Assembly: GCF_000172175.1 (NCBI RefSeq)
Contig: NZ_ABJL02000007.1
Location: 1,302,001-1,366,000 of the forward strand
Direction: 5' to 3'
Length of the DNA: 64,000 nt
DNA from: Bacteroides intestinalis DSM 17393
Lineage (GTDB): Bacteria > Bacteroidota > Bacteroidia > Bacteroidales > Bacteroidaceae
Part shown: piece by piece, positions 52,492 to 60,598 of the stretch
Numbering within the stretch: the first letter of the stretch is position 1
How the letters are laid out: each line of letters opens with the position of its first letter
Notes under the pieces: model-generated
Seen by the model: the letters and a program-made list of their open reading frames with translations, nothing else
Told to the model about the DNA's origin: nothing
The model's database searches: none
Position numbers and translations under genes: made by a program

Positions 52492-52965
52492 TTATAGCGC
52501 TGTTAATTTGAAACGCATTCTCCACAGTTTTGCTCCTTCATTCCAGTCATGGCTGATCACTTTGAAGATTCCTATTTCGGAGGTGTTCTTTACGTGCGTT
52601 CCCAAGCAGAGGCATTCATCGTAATCACCAACTTTCACTATGCGTACGGTTTCCGAAGCATCCTCCGGCAGACGTTTCAAGTCAAAGCGTCCTTGTGCTT
52701 CTTCCTGCGTGATGAATTCTGTGGTAACATCCAATCCTTGCGCAATCACATCATTTACAGCTTCTTCTAATCGCTTCACATCTTCCTCGGTAGGAGCAGT
52801 TTCCAAAGAATAGTCCAGTTTACTTTTCTTTCTCTCTATATGTGCGGATACTGACCGTCCACAGCCGAAAAGATTCATCATGGTACGGTTAACTATATGC
52901 TCGCAAGTATGCATGGGTGGGTATTCTTGTTTGTTGTGGTCGTTGAGTTGAATTTGTTGTTCCAT
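52492..52965 (-). CDS. AlaX-type stand-alone aminoacyl-tRNA editing protein
   Basis: A 157-residue protein of the tRNA-synthetase second additional domain (AlaX/ThrRS-SAD) family. Zinc-site residues are His19 and His23 (HTCEH, HxxxH) and Cys120 with His124 (CLGTH, CxxxH). Such proteins hydrolyse mischarged tRNA, usually Ser- or Gly-tRNA(Ala). The N-terminal 17 residues (MEQQIQLNDHNKQEYPP) lie before the metal helix and resemble the N-terminus of the unrelated gene at 54014, so this leader has been duplicated. A start at Met18 is possible but less likely given conservation of the leader. Confidence 0.85.
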   Translation of the reverse strand: MEQQIQLNDHNKQEYPPMHTCEHIVNRTMMNLFGCGRSVSAHIERKKSKLDYSLETAPTEEDVKRLEEAVNDVIAQGLDVTTEFITQEEAQGRFDLKRLPEDASETVRIVKVGDYDECLCLGTHVKNTSEIGIFKVISHDWNEGAKLWRMRFKLTAL

Positions 52966-53117
52966 ATTATTTAGTAACTTTTTATTGTATTTCTATTTCT
53001 TAATTAATCGAAGATAAAAAATATTCGGCTTTTTAAGATGCTTGTAAGGCATATCTAATCTTCATTATTTACGTTTAATGATTAATATCATTAATCTTGC
53101 CATAATGATATTTTTGC

Positions 53118-53138
53118 GTAAAGGTAGGGTTATATTCT
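53118..53138 (-). promoter_or_regulatory. Promoter-like sequence of the AlaX gene, duplicated at 54030
   Basis: The minus strand reads AGAATATAACCCTACCTTTAC; the same 21 bases with one change occur at 54030-54050 before the next gene. TACCTTTA is close to the -7 consensus. The rest of the 52966-53327 spacer holds a leader remnant (53191) and a short hairpin (AAACCCC / GGGGTTT, 53244-53267). Confidence 0.5.
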
Positions 53139-53190
53139 GATATTGAAAAGATTTATATTGTAATTTGTGCAGGCTGTATTTAATTAACCT

Positions 53191-53219
53191 GTATGCATGG
53201 GTGGGTATTTCTTGTTTGT
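53191..53219 (-). repeat. Remnant copy of the AlaX leader segment
   Basis: These 29 bases equal 52907-52934 inside the AlaX gene apart from a single inserted T: GTATGCATGGGTGGGTATT is exact, then CTTGTTTGT. It corresponds to codons for QEYPPMHT but is not part of an intact gene here. Confidence 0.7.
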
Positions 53220-53327
53220 AGTAGTTGGCTCTACTTCTTTTCTAAACCCCTTGAATTCGCGGGGTTTAAAATCAGAGTTATATAATATCTCTCACAATTC
53301 TAAGTATCCGGTTATTTTTTATATCTC

Positions 53328-54014
53328 TTATTTTCGTCTTATATACGAAATAAATCTACTGAATATATTCTTCTTTTTGGGGAGAGATGCATTGCAATTA
53401 TTCTCTCGTAGAATTTTATATTTAGGATCAGGATTTTCTATCCACAGTTTGAAGAACTTGAGAGTATATTCATACCAATTCTCTTTTGTTAAAGATGCAT
53501 CATTCCAATACCATTGCTCCCCTAATGCTTTCAACTCGTCTATGGCATTAGATAGCAAATAAAAATCGTATAAGAAGGTGTTATACTCATTATTTATACA
53601 TTCTTGTTCAAGTTTATTCAAAGCAATAGACACTTTATTCTTATTAGGAGATTGTATTACTGATTTTACTATGAATAAGCTATATAATATAATGATAGAA
53701 TTTGAGTCAATTTCATTAAGATGCAGTTCTTCGAAAATCTTATCTGTTAATTCTGCAAATTCAAAAGGATTGCAATGGATGTCTTCACCAGCTAATATAA
53801 AAAGATTTTCCGTCTCATATCCGGCCATCAACATCTCTAAAGCCCAATCTTTCCATTGAGCATTGATGTTGATATTTTGTTGTTTATAAACCAATATCTC
53901 TGCTGTAGATGCTACTTTCTGTAGTAGCTCATTGAGGGGGGCGTCAAGTTTCACTATATCAGTAAGTGGGCATTCCTGCCTGTCTTGATCGTTAGTTTGA
54001 AGGCTTTGTTCCAT
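53328..54014 (-). CDS. Unknown protein, paralogue of the next gene; soluble with basic tail
   Basis: I do not recognise this 228-residue family. After a leader (MEQSLQTNDQDRQECP) shared with AlaX, the body (LNELLQKVASTAEILVYK, WKDWALEMLMAGYET, IFEELHLNE, LYDFYLLSNAIDELKALGEQWYW, LWIENP) matches the 262-residue neighbour motif for motif. It looks all-helical. It ends in a basic segment (LPKKKNIFSRFISYIRRK) instead of membrane helices. Base composition is clearly more AT-rich than its neighbours, suggesting acquisition. Confidence 0.75.
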   Translation of the reverse strand: MEQSLQTNDQDRQECPLTDIVKLDAPLNELLQKVASTAEILVYKQQNININAQWKDWALEMLMAGYETENLFILAGEDIHCNPFEFAELTDKIFEELHLNEIDSNSIIILYSLFIVKSVIQSPNKNKVSIALNKLEQECINNEYNTFLYDFYLLSNAIDELKALGEQWYWNDASLTKENWYEYTLKFFKLWIENPDPKYKILRENNCNASLPKKKNIFSRFISYIRRK

Positions 54015-54029
54015 ATTTTGATTTTTCCA

Positions 54030-54050
54030 GTAAAGGTAAGGTTATATTCT
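54030..54050 (-). promoter_or_regulatory. Promoter-like sequence of the 54014 gene, duplicate of 53118
   Basis: 20 of 21 bases match 53118-53138. It lies 16 bp before the ATG at 54014, so the transcript would have almost no leader. Confidence 0.5.
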
Positions 54051-54126
54051 AAAATGACGAAATGCATATCATTTTTTTGCAGTTCTTATTTTTGCTAAAA
54101 CTTTCTGCTTAGACATAATAAGGAGT

Positions 54127-54915
54127 TTATTGGTTTTTCCTTTTATTTATTACTTTGACAATCTCAAATATAATTTTGATTATTGCACTAGTTGTAAAAG
54201 CTAATATAGTAATGGTTGTCATTATATTATTAGAAGATAGTTTATATATTCCCCAATAAAATATGAGGACTAATGCAAAAATAAGAATAATATATAGCCA
54301 ATAGGTATATTGGTTGAATAAATATATTTCTGCCGTTTTTCGAAATTTAGATTTCTTATTCCATTTATTATAAAGTTGACTACTGGGATTTTTTATCCAT
54401 TGTTCCAGATATTTTCTGATATATTCTTCCTTATTCTTGAAATTTAATCCATCCCAATAATTTTGTTCTCCTTCTTTTTTTAGTTCTGTATATGCTAAGT
54501 GAAGAGTGTAGAAATCGTAAAATACATAGTAATTTGTCACTATAAATAGGTTGGCAAGTTGGGTTAATATTTCATATACATCTTTATTCTCAGCAAATCC
54601 TTGCCTTATAAGATAGATGCCATAGCATTTGCATATCGTAGGTATATCGTTTAAATCTATATTAAGTTCATCGAAAATAACATTGGTCAGCCCTCTTAAA
54701 TAAATCTGGTCATCCATATCGGTTTTATGGCTTAATTCAATGATGTGAGGTGTTTTATATTGGGTTTGCGCTAATTCTGCTGCCCATTCAATCCATTCGG
54801 GAGTAATCTCGAAGTTGGCATCCTCTATCGCTATTTTGTAAAATACCAGTTTTGCAGTTGATGGTATTTTGGTTAGTATTTCATTTGTGCATAGATTTAT
54901 TTTATTTTCCATCAT
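54127..54915 (-). CDS. Unknown protein, paralogue of the previous gene; membrane-anchored
   Basis: A 262-residue protein not recognised. Its N-terminal 175 residues parallel the 228-residue neighbour: TNEILTKIPSTAKLVFYK, EWIEWAAELAQTQYKT, VIFDELNIDLND, FYDFYTLHLAYTELKKEGEQNYW, QWIKNP. It lacks the MEQ... leader and ends with two predicted membrane helices (about 206-227 and 233-253) and a basic tail. The gene is AT-rich. A TATCTTTG box lies 26 bp upstream. A defence or immunity role is conceivable but unsupported. Confidence 0.75.
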   Translation of the reverse strand: MMENKINLCTNEILTKIPSTAKLVFYKIAIEDANFEITPEWIEWAAELAQTQYKTPHIIELSHKTDMDDQIYLRGLTNVIFDELNIDLNDIPTICKCYGIYLIRQGFAENKDVYEILTQLANLFIVTNYYVFYDFYTLHLAYTELKKEGEQNYWDGLNFKNKEEYIRKYLEQWIKNPSSQLYNKWNKKSKFRKTAEIYLFNQYTYWLYIILIFALVLIFYWGIYKLSSNNIMTTITILAFTTSAIIKIIFEIVKVINKRKNQ

Positions 54916-54940
54916 ATGGCATTTTTATGATCGTCAGTTG

Positions 54941-54948
54941 CAAAGATA
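54941..54948 (-). promoter_or_regulatory. -7 promoter box for the 54915 gene
   Basis: TATCTTTG on the minus strand, a full consensus match, 26 bp before the ATG. Confidence 0.55.
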
Positions 54949-55003
54949 AATATTGTTTGTCGAAAATTTGAACTTATTTCGTTCTTTAATTCTTGAGTTT
55001 GTT

Positions 55004-55011
55004 TACCTTTG
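55004..55011 (+). promoter_or_regulatory. -7 promoter box for the second AraC regulator gene
   Basis: TACCTTTG matches TAnnTTTG, about 114 bp before the ATG at 55125, giving a leader of roughly 107 nt. Confidence 0.55.
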
Positions 55012-55105
55012 CTTCTGAATTTTCATTAGTTATACAAATCAGAAGTTGAAATTCATTTATAAAGTATCTTCTCAATTAATTCTACTTCTGATTCGCATTA
55101 GTCAA
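55012..55105. promoter_or_regulatory. Repeats in the leader of the second AraC regulator
   Basis: Imperfect direct repeats begin CTTCTGAATTTTCATTAGT (55012) and CTTCTGATTCGCATTAGTC (55085), 73 bp apart. In addition AATCAGAAGT (55037) is the exact inverse of ACTTCTGATT (55084). They could be autoregulatory sites or a leader stem. Confidence 0.45.
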
Positions 55106-55124
55106 TTAAACTTGAGCAAAATAA

Positions 55125-55946
55125 ATGGAGGACGGAATTAATACACTGCGTTATTCGGATATCTTTTTGGCAATGTACTTCAATGATGGAGTGAGTTGCC
55201 TGCATCGGAATCATTCACACGTGTTGGTCTATATGTATTCCGGTGAACTGGAGATCAATGAACGGGGGAGAATCACCCGTTTATATAAAGGAGATTGTGC
55301 ATTTATCCGCAAGGATTTCAGCGTACAGATGACGAAACAGGCAAGAGACGGTGAACAATTTAAAGCTATTTTCCTGATGTTCACCACAAAATTCCTGCGT
55401 GATTTTTACAATCAGTTAGACAAAGATACAATACCCAAGGAGGCGAAACGAGAGAAGGTAAGTCTTTGTAAACTACCATCCAATCGCCCCGATATTGTAA
55501 GCTTGTTCGAGTCAATGACTCCTTATTTCAATTCAAACATTCAGCCTACAGATAAGTTACTCCAATTGAAAATGACTGAGGGGCTTTATGTACTGCTTAA
55601 TACCAGTAAGAACCTTTATGCTTCTATTTTTGACTTTACCGATCCTTGGAAGATTGATATTCTTGAATTTTTGGAACGAAATTACATGAATGATCTGTCA
55701 ATAGAAGAAATAGCCAACTACACGGGACGCAGTCTCTCCACGTTCAAACGGGATTTCAAGAAATATAGCAATCTCTCTCCACAAAAATGGTTGATACAAC
55801 GCCGTCTTGAAACCGCGCACGAGTTGATAAAGAGAGGTGGACGCAGAGTGTCGGATATTTGTTTTGAAGTGGGCTTTAAAAACCTTTCTCACTTCTCGAA
55901 GATATATAAGGGAATGTATGGGGTGCCTCCGACAGAGGAAATATAA
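55125..55946 (+). CDS. AraC-family transcriptional regulator
   Basis: A 273-residue protein with an N-terminal cupin-type domain (HRNHSHVLVYMYSGELEINERG) and two C-terminal helix-turn-helices (LSIEEIANYTGRSLSTFKRDFKKYSNLSPQKWL and VSDICFEVGFKNLSHFSKIYKGMYGVPPTE). It lies just upstream of the acetyltransferase gene but is separated from it by a terminator and a promoter, so it may regulate it without being co-transcribed. Confidence 0.92.
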   Translation: MEDGINTLRYSDIFLAMYFNDGVSCLHRNHSHVLVYMYSGELEINERGRITRLYKGDCAFIRKDFSVQMTKQARDGEQFKAIFLMFTTKFLRDFYNQLDKDTIPKEAKREKVSLCKLPSNRPDIVSLFESMTPYFNSNIQPTDKLLQLKMTEGLYVLLNTSKNLYASIFDFTDPWKIDILEFLERNYMNDLSIEEIANYTGRSLSTFKRDFKKYSNLSPQKWLIQRRLETAHELIKRGGRRVSDICFEVGFKNLSHFSKIYKGMYGVPPTEEI

Positions 55947-55958
55947 GAAAATATCGTG

Positions 55959-55994
55959 AGCCTTACAATTTTTGACATTGCAAGGCTTTTTTTA
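55959..55994 (+). terminator. Rho-independent terminator after the AraC gene
   Basis: AGCCTTACAAT (55959-55969) pairs with ATTGCAAGGCT (55977-55987) with one mismatch and a 7-nt loop, followed by seven T. Confidence 0.85.
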
Positions 55995-56057
55995 TTTATG
56001 ACCTTCTGGACAAAACACTTTGAGCCGTGCAACAAAGTCCATGTATCCTGTTTCACG

Positions 56058-56065
56058 TACCTTTG
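56058..56065 (+). promoter_or_regulatory. -7 promoter box for the acetyltransferase gene
   Basis: TACCTTTG, a full match, 27 bp before the ATG at 56093. Confidence 0.6.
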
Positions 56066-56092
56066 CCGCAGAATATTAAAAACAAATAAGTT

Positions 56093-56698
56093 ATGAACGA
56101 TATTTTTGCAAAAGATTTAAGCGGTGAGATGGTTTCACCTAATGAGCCGGGCTATGACGAATTGATAACTGACATCTTCGACACAATGAAGACCGCAACC
56201 GAAATGAATACAGGTTATCACACTCCCGAAGTAGTGCATGAATATATGGGACGTATTTTGGATAAGGAACTGGATGCAAGTACCACCGTTCTGCCACCAC
56301 TCTACATCGATTATGGAAAACCCGTAACTATCGGTAAAGGATGCTTTATCCAGCAATGCTGCACATTTTTCGGACGAGGTGGGATTACGATAGGCAATGA
56401 GGTGTTTATCGGATCGAAAGTGAATCTGATTACGATTAACCATGACGTGAATCCGGAGAATCGTAATGCTACATACGGTCGTCCGATTGTGATTGAAGAC
56501 AAGGTTTGGATAGGTATAAATTCCACGATACTACCGGGCGTTAAGGTTGGTTACGGAGCCATTGTTGGAGCCGGTAGTGTGGTGACAAAGGATGTTCCTG
56601 CCATGACAATTGTGGCCGGCAATCCTGCACGGATCATCAAAAAGATATTCCCTAATTCCGTACCAACTAACAGCCATTTAAAGAAGCACTTTTTATAA
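56093..56698 (+). CDS. Sugar O-acetyltransferase, maltose/galactoside type
   Basis: A 201-residue left-handed beta-helix acetyltransferase of the Maa/LacA group. Hexapeptide repeats run from about 75 to 185 (ITIGNEVFIGSKVNLITINHD, VWIGINSTILPGVKVGYGAIVGAGSVVTKDVPAMTIVAGNPARIIK). The catalytic His is probably that in TINHDVNPENR. It transfers acetyl from acetyl-CoA to a sugar hydroxyl. It follows an AraC regulator. Confidence 0.92.
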   Translation: MNDIFAKDLSGEMVSPNEPGYDELITDIFDTMKTATEMNTGYHTPEVVHEYMGRILDKELDASTTVLPPLYIDYGKPVTIGKGCFIQQCCTFFGRGGITIGNEVFIGSKVNLITINHDVNPENRNATYGRPIVIEDKVWIGINSTILPGVKVGYGAIVGAGSVVTKDVPAMTIVAGNPARIIKKIFPNSVPTNSHLKKHFL

Positions 56699-56780
56699 GA
56701 CCTTTCGGAAGTATAAAAATGTTACATGATAATGTCGGAACGGAATATCGTAAATTTGCTCTGCACCCGCCCAGGAGATA

Positions 56781-56875
56781 GCTGTGACACAACTTTTGAA
56801 GGGCTACACCCTTTCTTGCGGATGGTGTAGCCATTACCTTCAAAGGGTGTAGCTATCCGAGGAAAAGGGTGTAGC
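56781..56875. repeat. 22-bp-period palindromic element, divergent copy
   Basis: Same plan as the copies at 8651, 15940 and 43366 but with another unit. Inverted GCTACACCCTTT (56803), with a poor copy 22 bp before it. Then GGATGGTGTAGC (56820) and AAAGGGTGTAGC at 56842 and 56864, each 22 bp apart. The inner arms pair (GGCTACACC / GGTGTAGCC, CCTTCAAAGG / CTTTTGAAGG). It lies between two convergent genes. Nothing else is seen in 56699-56998. Confidence 0.75.
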
Positions 56876-56998
56876 CCTGCTGGGAGGATGGTTTACTAAT
56901 AGTAGGGGCTTGTGAATGTCTTTTGACAAGTAATTCCACGTGCTGTCTACAGATCAGACCACGCCTGTTTTCTGGAAGGCTTGTGTACGGTCAGAAGT

Positions 56999-58054
56999 TC
57001 ATTCAGGAAACCACTTTTGGGTCTTATTTGCCATCCGTACCAGCGTAAGCATTACCGGAACCTCCACAAGTACACCCACAACGGTGGCCAATGCAGCACC
57101 GGATTGTAAGCCAAAAAGAGATATGGCCACGGCCACAGCCAGTTCAAAGAAATTACTTGCACCGATCATTCCGGCCGGAGCAGCCACATTGTGGGGTAAT
57201 TTCCACCATTTCGCCCATCTATAAGCGACGAAGAAAATCAGGATTGTTTGCAGGACAAGCGGGACGGCTATCAAGAGAATATGTAAGGGGGTATTTAATA
57301 TTGTTTCTCCTTGAAAAGAAAACAGGATAATAAGCGTCAAAAGTAATCCTCCAACCGTATAATTATCAAATTTACGGATAAATACATGGTTGAAGTATTC
57401 TATTCCTTTTCGTCTGATAACCCATGTCCGGGTTATCACTCCTGCTGAAAGCGGAATGACAACGAACAACAATACGGATAGAAACAGTGTATCCCACGGA
57501 ATTGTGACACCGCCGACACCCAATAATAAGGCAACAATAGGAGCAAAAGCAACTAATATTATCAAGTCGTTTACAGCTACCTGCACCAGCGTGTAGGCGG
57601 CGTCACCTTTTGTTAAATGACTCCATACAAAGACCATCGCCGTACAAGGAGCTGCCCCAAGCAAGACCGTACCTGCCAGATATTCTTTAGCTAAATCTTC
57701 GGGTATAAAAACCTTGAAGATGGCATAAAAGAATAGATAGGCTATTCCAAACATTGTAAAAGGCTTTATAAGCCAGTTCGTAACGCAAGTAACGATTATC
57801 CCTTTAGGGCGTTTACCCACATTCTTAACGCTCTGAAAATCTACTTTCAGCATCATGGGATAGATCATCAACCATATTAGAATTGCCACAGGTATAGAAA
57901 CATTGGCGTATTCAAATTTGCTCAAGGTTTGCGGTATCGCCGGAAGCCATTGGCCTACGGCAATTCCGGCAATAATACACAAGGTAACCCATAGGGTAAG
58001 ATATCGTTCAAAAAATCCAATTCCTTGCTTCTTTTCCATTATACGTTTCTCCAT
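56999..58054 (-). CDS. acr3: Arsenite efflux permease, ACR3 family
   Basis: A 351-residue, ten-helix inner-membrane arsenite exporter. The conserved thiolate is Cys137 in LLGAAPCTAMVFVWS; YPMMLKVDF and the C-terminal GASNFFELAVAVAISLFG are ACR3 signatures. It is last in the ars operon, and its start overlaps the arsA stop by 16 bp, so the two are translationally coupled. ArsA usually pairs with ArsB; pairing with ACR3 is known in other operons. Starts at Met1 or Met6 are both possible. Confidence 0.94.
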   Translation of the reverse strand: MEKRIMEKKQGIGFFERYLTLWVTLCIIAGIAVGQWLPAIPQTLSKFEYANVSIPVAILIWLMIYPMMLKVDFQSVKNVGKRPKGIIVTCVTNWLIKPFTMFGIAYLFFYAIFKVFIPEDLAKEYLAGTVLLGAAPCTAMVFVWSHLTKGDAAYTLVQVAVNDLIILVAFAPIVALLLGVGGVTIPWDTLFLSVLLFVVIPLSAGVITRTWVIRRKGIEYFNHVFIRKFDNYTVGGLLLTLIILFSFQGETILNTPLHILLIAVPLVLQTILIFFVAYRWAKWWKLPHNVAAPAGMIGASNFFELAVAVAISLFGLQSGAALATVVGVLVEVPVMLTLVRMANKTQKWFPE

Positions 58055-59751
58055 TCTATTAGGGCTGCATTGCCCTGTGATAATTGCTCTACTTTCTTAA
58101 TCCAAGCTAATTCGTTTTGCGCTTTCGCTTTCAGGAACAAATTTTGAGTATCTGTTAATGAGAGGCAAGCATTTACCACCCACCATTTATTGTTTATCCC
58201 GGCACGTTGTAAATCCATCTGAAGACGTTCCGCTTCGAAGACAGGGGTTGCTTCGGGTAAAGTAACAATCACTACTTCCGTCTCCTTTGAATTACGCAGG
58301 CGAGGTAACAGATTGGCTACTGCCCCCGTGACTTCTCCTTGGGTACGTTCAACCTCTTTATGATAACTTTGAGTGGCGTCCAAAAGCAATAAAGTATGCC
58401 CTGTTGGTGTGGTATCAATCACAACAATTTCAGTTTCAGCCTTATCCACAATCTCGGCAAAAGCCTTGAATACTGCAATCTCTTGTGTGCAGGGAGAACG
58501 TAAATCTTCCTCTATGTACTCCATGTCTTCGGCGGTGACTGCTTCGGCTGCTTTGCTGCGGACTTCGTTCTTGTACTTCTCTAAAACCTCAGCTTCATCA
58601 ATCCGGCTTACCGTGATACCGGCTCTTACGGCAAGTTCATAATTCAGATGGTTTGCCGGATCGGTAGTTGTCAAATGCACTTTGGCACCAAGCCGGGTTA
58701 ATTTTAAAGCAATTTCAGTAGCTAATGTAGTTTTGCCTACGCCACCTTTCCCCATTGTAAAAATAACCCTTTTTCCGGATGTATAAAGATCATCCACCAT
58801 TTCGTCCACATCTTTTGGAGCTGCCACAGGCTTATAATTTACCTCATTGAAAAGACTGTCGCTATACAGCATTCGACGGATATCCGCTATGCTGGATAAA
58901 TTGTATGACCGCAAAGGAACATGATACAACGGATAACCGGATAGTTCCGCGGGCATACTTTGCAGGGCTTTCTGTTGTCTTTCATGCAGCTGACTGGAAA
59001 CACTGTCGTCTTTATCCAACTGTTTCAAAACACCGTTTATTATTAGTATCTGATTTTTAATTCCTAATAATTGCAGTTCATGAGAAGAACGGGCGGCTTC
59101 TTTCAATGGCGCGATTTCGGGACGACTCACCAACATTAGCCGGGTTGTGCCCGTATCGGAAAGTGTTTCAACAGCCTTTTTATAAATTTCTTTTCGTTCT
59201 TCTAATCCTGACAACTGACCTAAACAAGATGCGCCATGGGTACTTTCACTAATGAATGTGCTCCATGCTGATGGTAGTTGCAACATCCGTAAAGTATGCC
59301 CTGTGGGAGCAGTATCAAAGATTATATGGTCGAACTCTAATTGCTTTTGAGCATCGGTAATGAAATCCGAGAACTCATTGAAAGCGGCAATCTCAACCGT
59401 GCATGATCCTGACAGTTGTTCTTCCATGTTTTGGATAACACTTTCAGGCAACTTTCCCCTGAAAGGTGCGATCACCCTTTCCCGATATTCTGCTGCTGCC
59501 TGTTCTGGATCAAGATTGACAACTGTCAAGCCCGGTATTTCTGTAATCTCAGAACTGTGTCCGTTAAGCGATTGGTTGAAGACATCCTGTAAGTTGGAAG
59601 CAGGGTCGGTACTGATAAGAAGTATTTTCTTACCCTTGTCTGCTAATCCCACAGCCGTAGCGCAAGCGATCGATGTTTTTCCAACCCCTCCTTTTCCTGT
59701 GAAAAAGAGATATTTTGTAAAGTCTATATCAGATAAATTAAATGCTTTCAT
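58039..59751 (-). CDS. arsA: Arsenite-transporting ATPase
   Basis: A 570-residue, two-domain ATPase that energises arsenite export. P-loops GKGGVGKT are at 19-26 and 334-341, with switch motifs DTAPTGHTL (from 146) and DTTPTGHTL. Metalloid cysteines are Cys117 (SGSCTVE), Cys176 and the equivalent in SPCTQE of the second half. The start at 59751 (MKAFNLSDIDFTKY) was chosen; the longer frame opens with a basic tail that overlaps arsD. ArsD hands As(III) to it. Confidence 0.95.
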   Translation of the reverse strand: MKAFNLSDIDFTKYLFFTGKGGVGKTSIACATAVGLADKGKKILLISTDPASNLQDVFNQSLNGHSSEITEIPGLTVVNLDPEQAAAEYRERVIAPFRGKLPESVIQNMEEQLSGSCTVEIAAFNEFSDFITDAQKQLEFDHIIFDTAPTGHTLRMLQLPSAWSTFISESTHGASCLGQLSGLEERKEIYKKAVETLSDTGTTRLMLVSRPEIAPLKEAARSSHELQLLGIKNQILIINGVLKQLDKDDSVSSQLHERQQKALQSMPAELSGYPLYHVPLRSYNLSSIADIRRMLYSDSLFNEVNYKPVAAPKDVDEMVDDLYTSGKRVIFTMGKGGVGKTTLATEIALKLTRLGAKVHLTTTDPANHLNYELAVRAGITVSRIDEAEVLEKYKNEVRSKAAEAVTAEDMEYIEEDLRSPCTQEIAVFKAFAEIVDKAETEIVVIDTTPTGHTLLLLDATQSYHKEVERTQGEVTGAVANLLPRLRNSKETEVVIVTLPEATPVFEAERLQMDLQRAGINNKWWVVNACLSLTDTQNLFLKAKAQNELAWIKKVEQLSQGNAALIEWRNV

Positions 59752-59780
59752 TGTGATGTTATATTTTTTTCTTTTAAATA

Positions 59781-60107
59781 TTATTTTGTAGACATGAAGT
59801 CTAAATTTGTGCCTGTCCATTCACTCATCTGCCGGGTGGTGGGGTAGGTTTTAGATACAGCCACTTCACCATCCACCAGGGTGATGGGTAATGCTTCCGC
59901 ACCATGTTTTTGAAGATAATTGTTTACGGTCTGATTGCTTACATATATCTGAGGCTCGTCCCTCAGATTATGGCGGATAACCGTTATTCCTTGTCTTTTT
60001 AATGTTTCTATAACGACAGCAATCCGCATTAATTCAGGATTGATGTTTGTTCCACACAAACCCATAGGACAACACATCGCCGGGTCGAAAATTTCTATCT
60101 TTTTCAT
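59781..60107 (-). CDS. arsD: Arsenic metallochaperone/regulator
   Basis: A 108-residue thioredoxin-fold ArsD. The As(III)-binding cysteines Cys12, Cys13 and Cys18 (MCCPMGLCG) are all present. It passes As(III) to ArsA and weakly represses the operon in known cases. It lies between arsG' and arsA, 29 bp before arsA. Confidence 0.95.
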   Translation of the reverse strand: MKKIEIFDPAMCCPMGLCGTNINPELMRIAVVIETLKRQGITVIRHNLRDEPQIYVSNQTVNNYLQKHGAEALPITLVDGEVAVSKTYPTTRQMSEWTGTNLDFMSTK

Positions 60108-60139
60108 CTTTACTGTTGATTTGATTGTTAAAACTTACT

Positions 60140-60598
60140 TTATAGATAATACATGACTGCATAATAAATCCCCACCGCAATAAAGAGGATGGCGACCACT
60201 TTACGAAACCATTTTTCGAATACTTGTATTCTGTTATAGAGCTTGCCTAATCCGGCAACACTATATGCCAATACCCAGGCTACGAGGATAACAGGTAATC
60301 CGGTTGCAATCGCATAAACCACCGGTAAAAGATAGCCGCCTGTTTCTGCTGCTGACATTGGCATAAGCATGCCGAAGTAGAATATTCCGCTTGTAGGGCA
60401 GAAAGCAAGGGAAAATAAGATTCCTAAGAATAGTGCACTCCAGCTTCCTTTTGTTTTTCTCTTCAGCTTATTCCCGCTGAAGTTTATTTTAGGTAAATTG
60501 AGCTTGATGATGTCGAGCATATAAACGCCAATCACTATTAATAGCGGGGCAATTAGCATTTCTCCATACTTGCTTACAACTTTTTGTACGGAAAACAT
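60140..60598 (-). pseudogene. Truncated ArsG-type (CcdA/DsbD-like) membrane protein
   Basis: A 152-residue frame with four hydrophobic segments, resembling the C-terminal part of ArsG family permeases (GSWSALFLGILFSLAFCPTSGIFYFGMLMP). Full members have about 230 residues, six helices and a second conserved Cys-Pro motif in the first helix; that part is absent. Immediately upstream the DNA encodes the N-terminus of ArsF instead, so a deletion seems to have removed the end of arsF and the start of arsG. It may be translated from 60598 but is probably not active. Confidence 0.75.

Noticed and set aside
53244..53267. AAACCCC/GGGGTTT hairpin as a terminator of the 53328-54014 gene
   Set aside because: The stem is 7 bp and is followed by A-rich, not T-rich, sequence on the relevant strand; left as an unexplained small hairpin.
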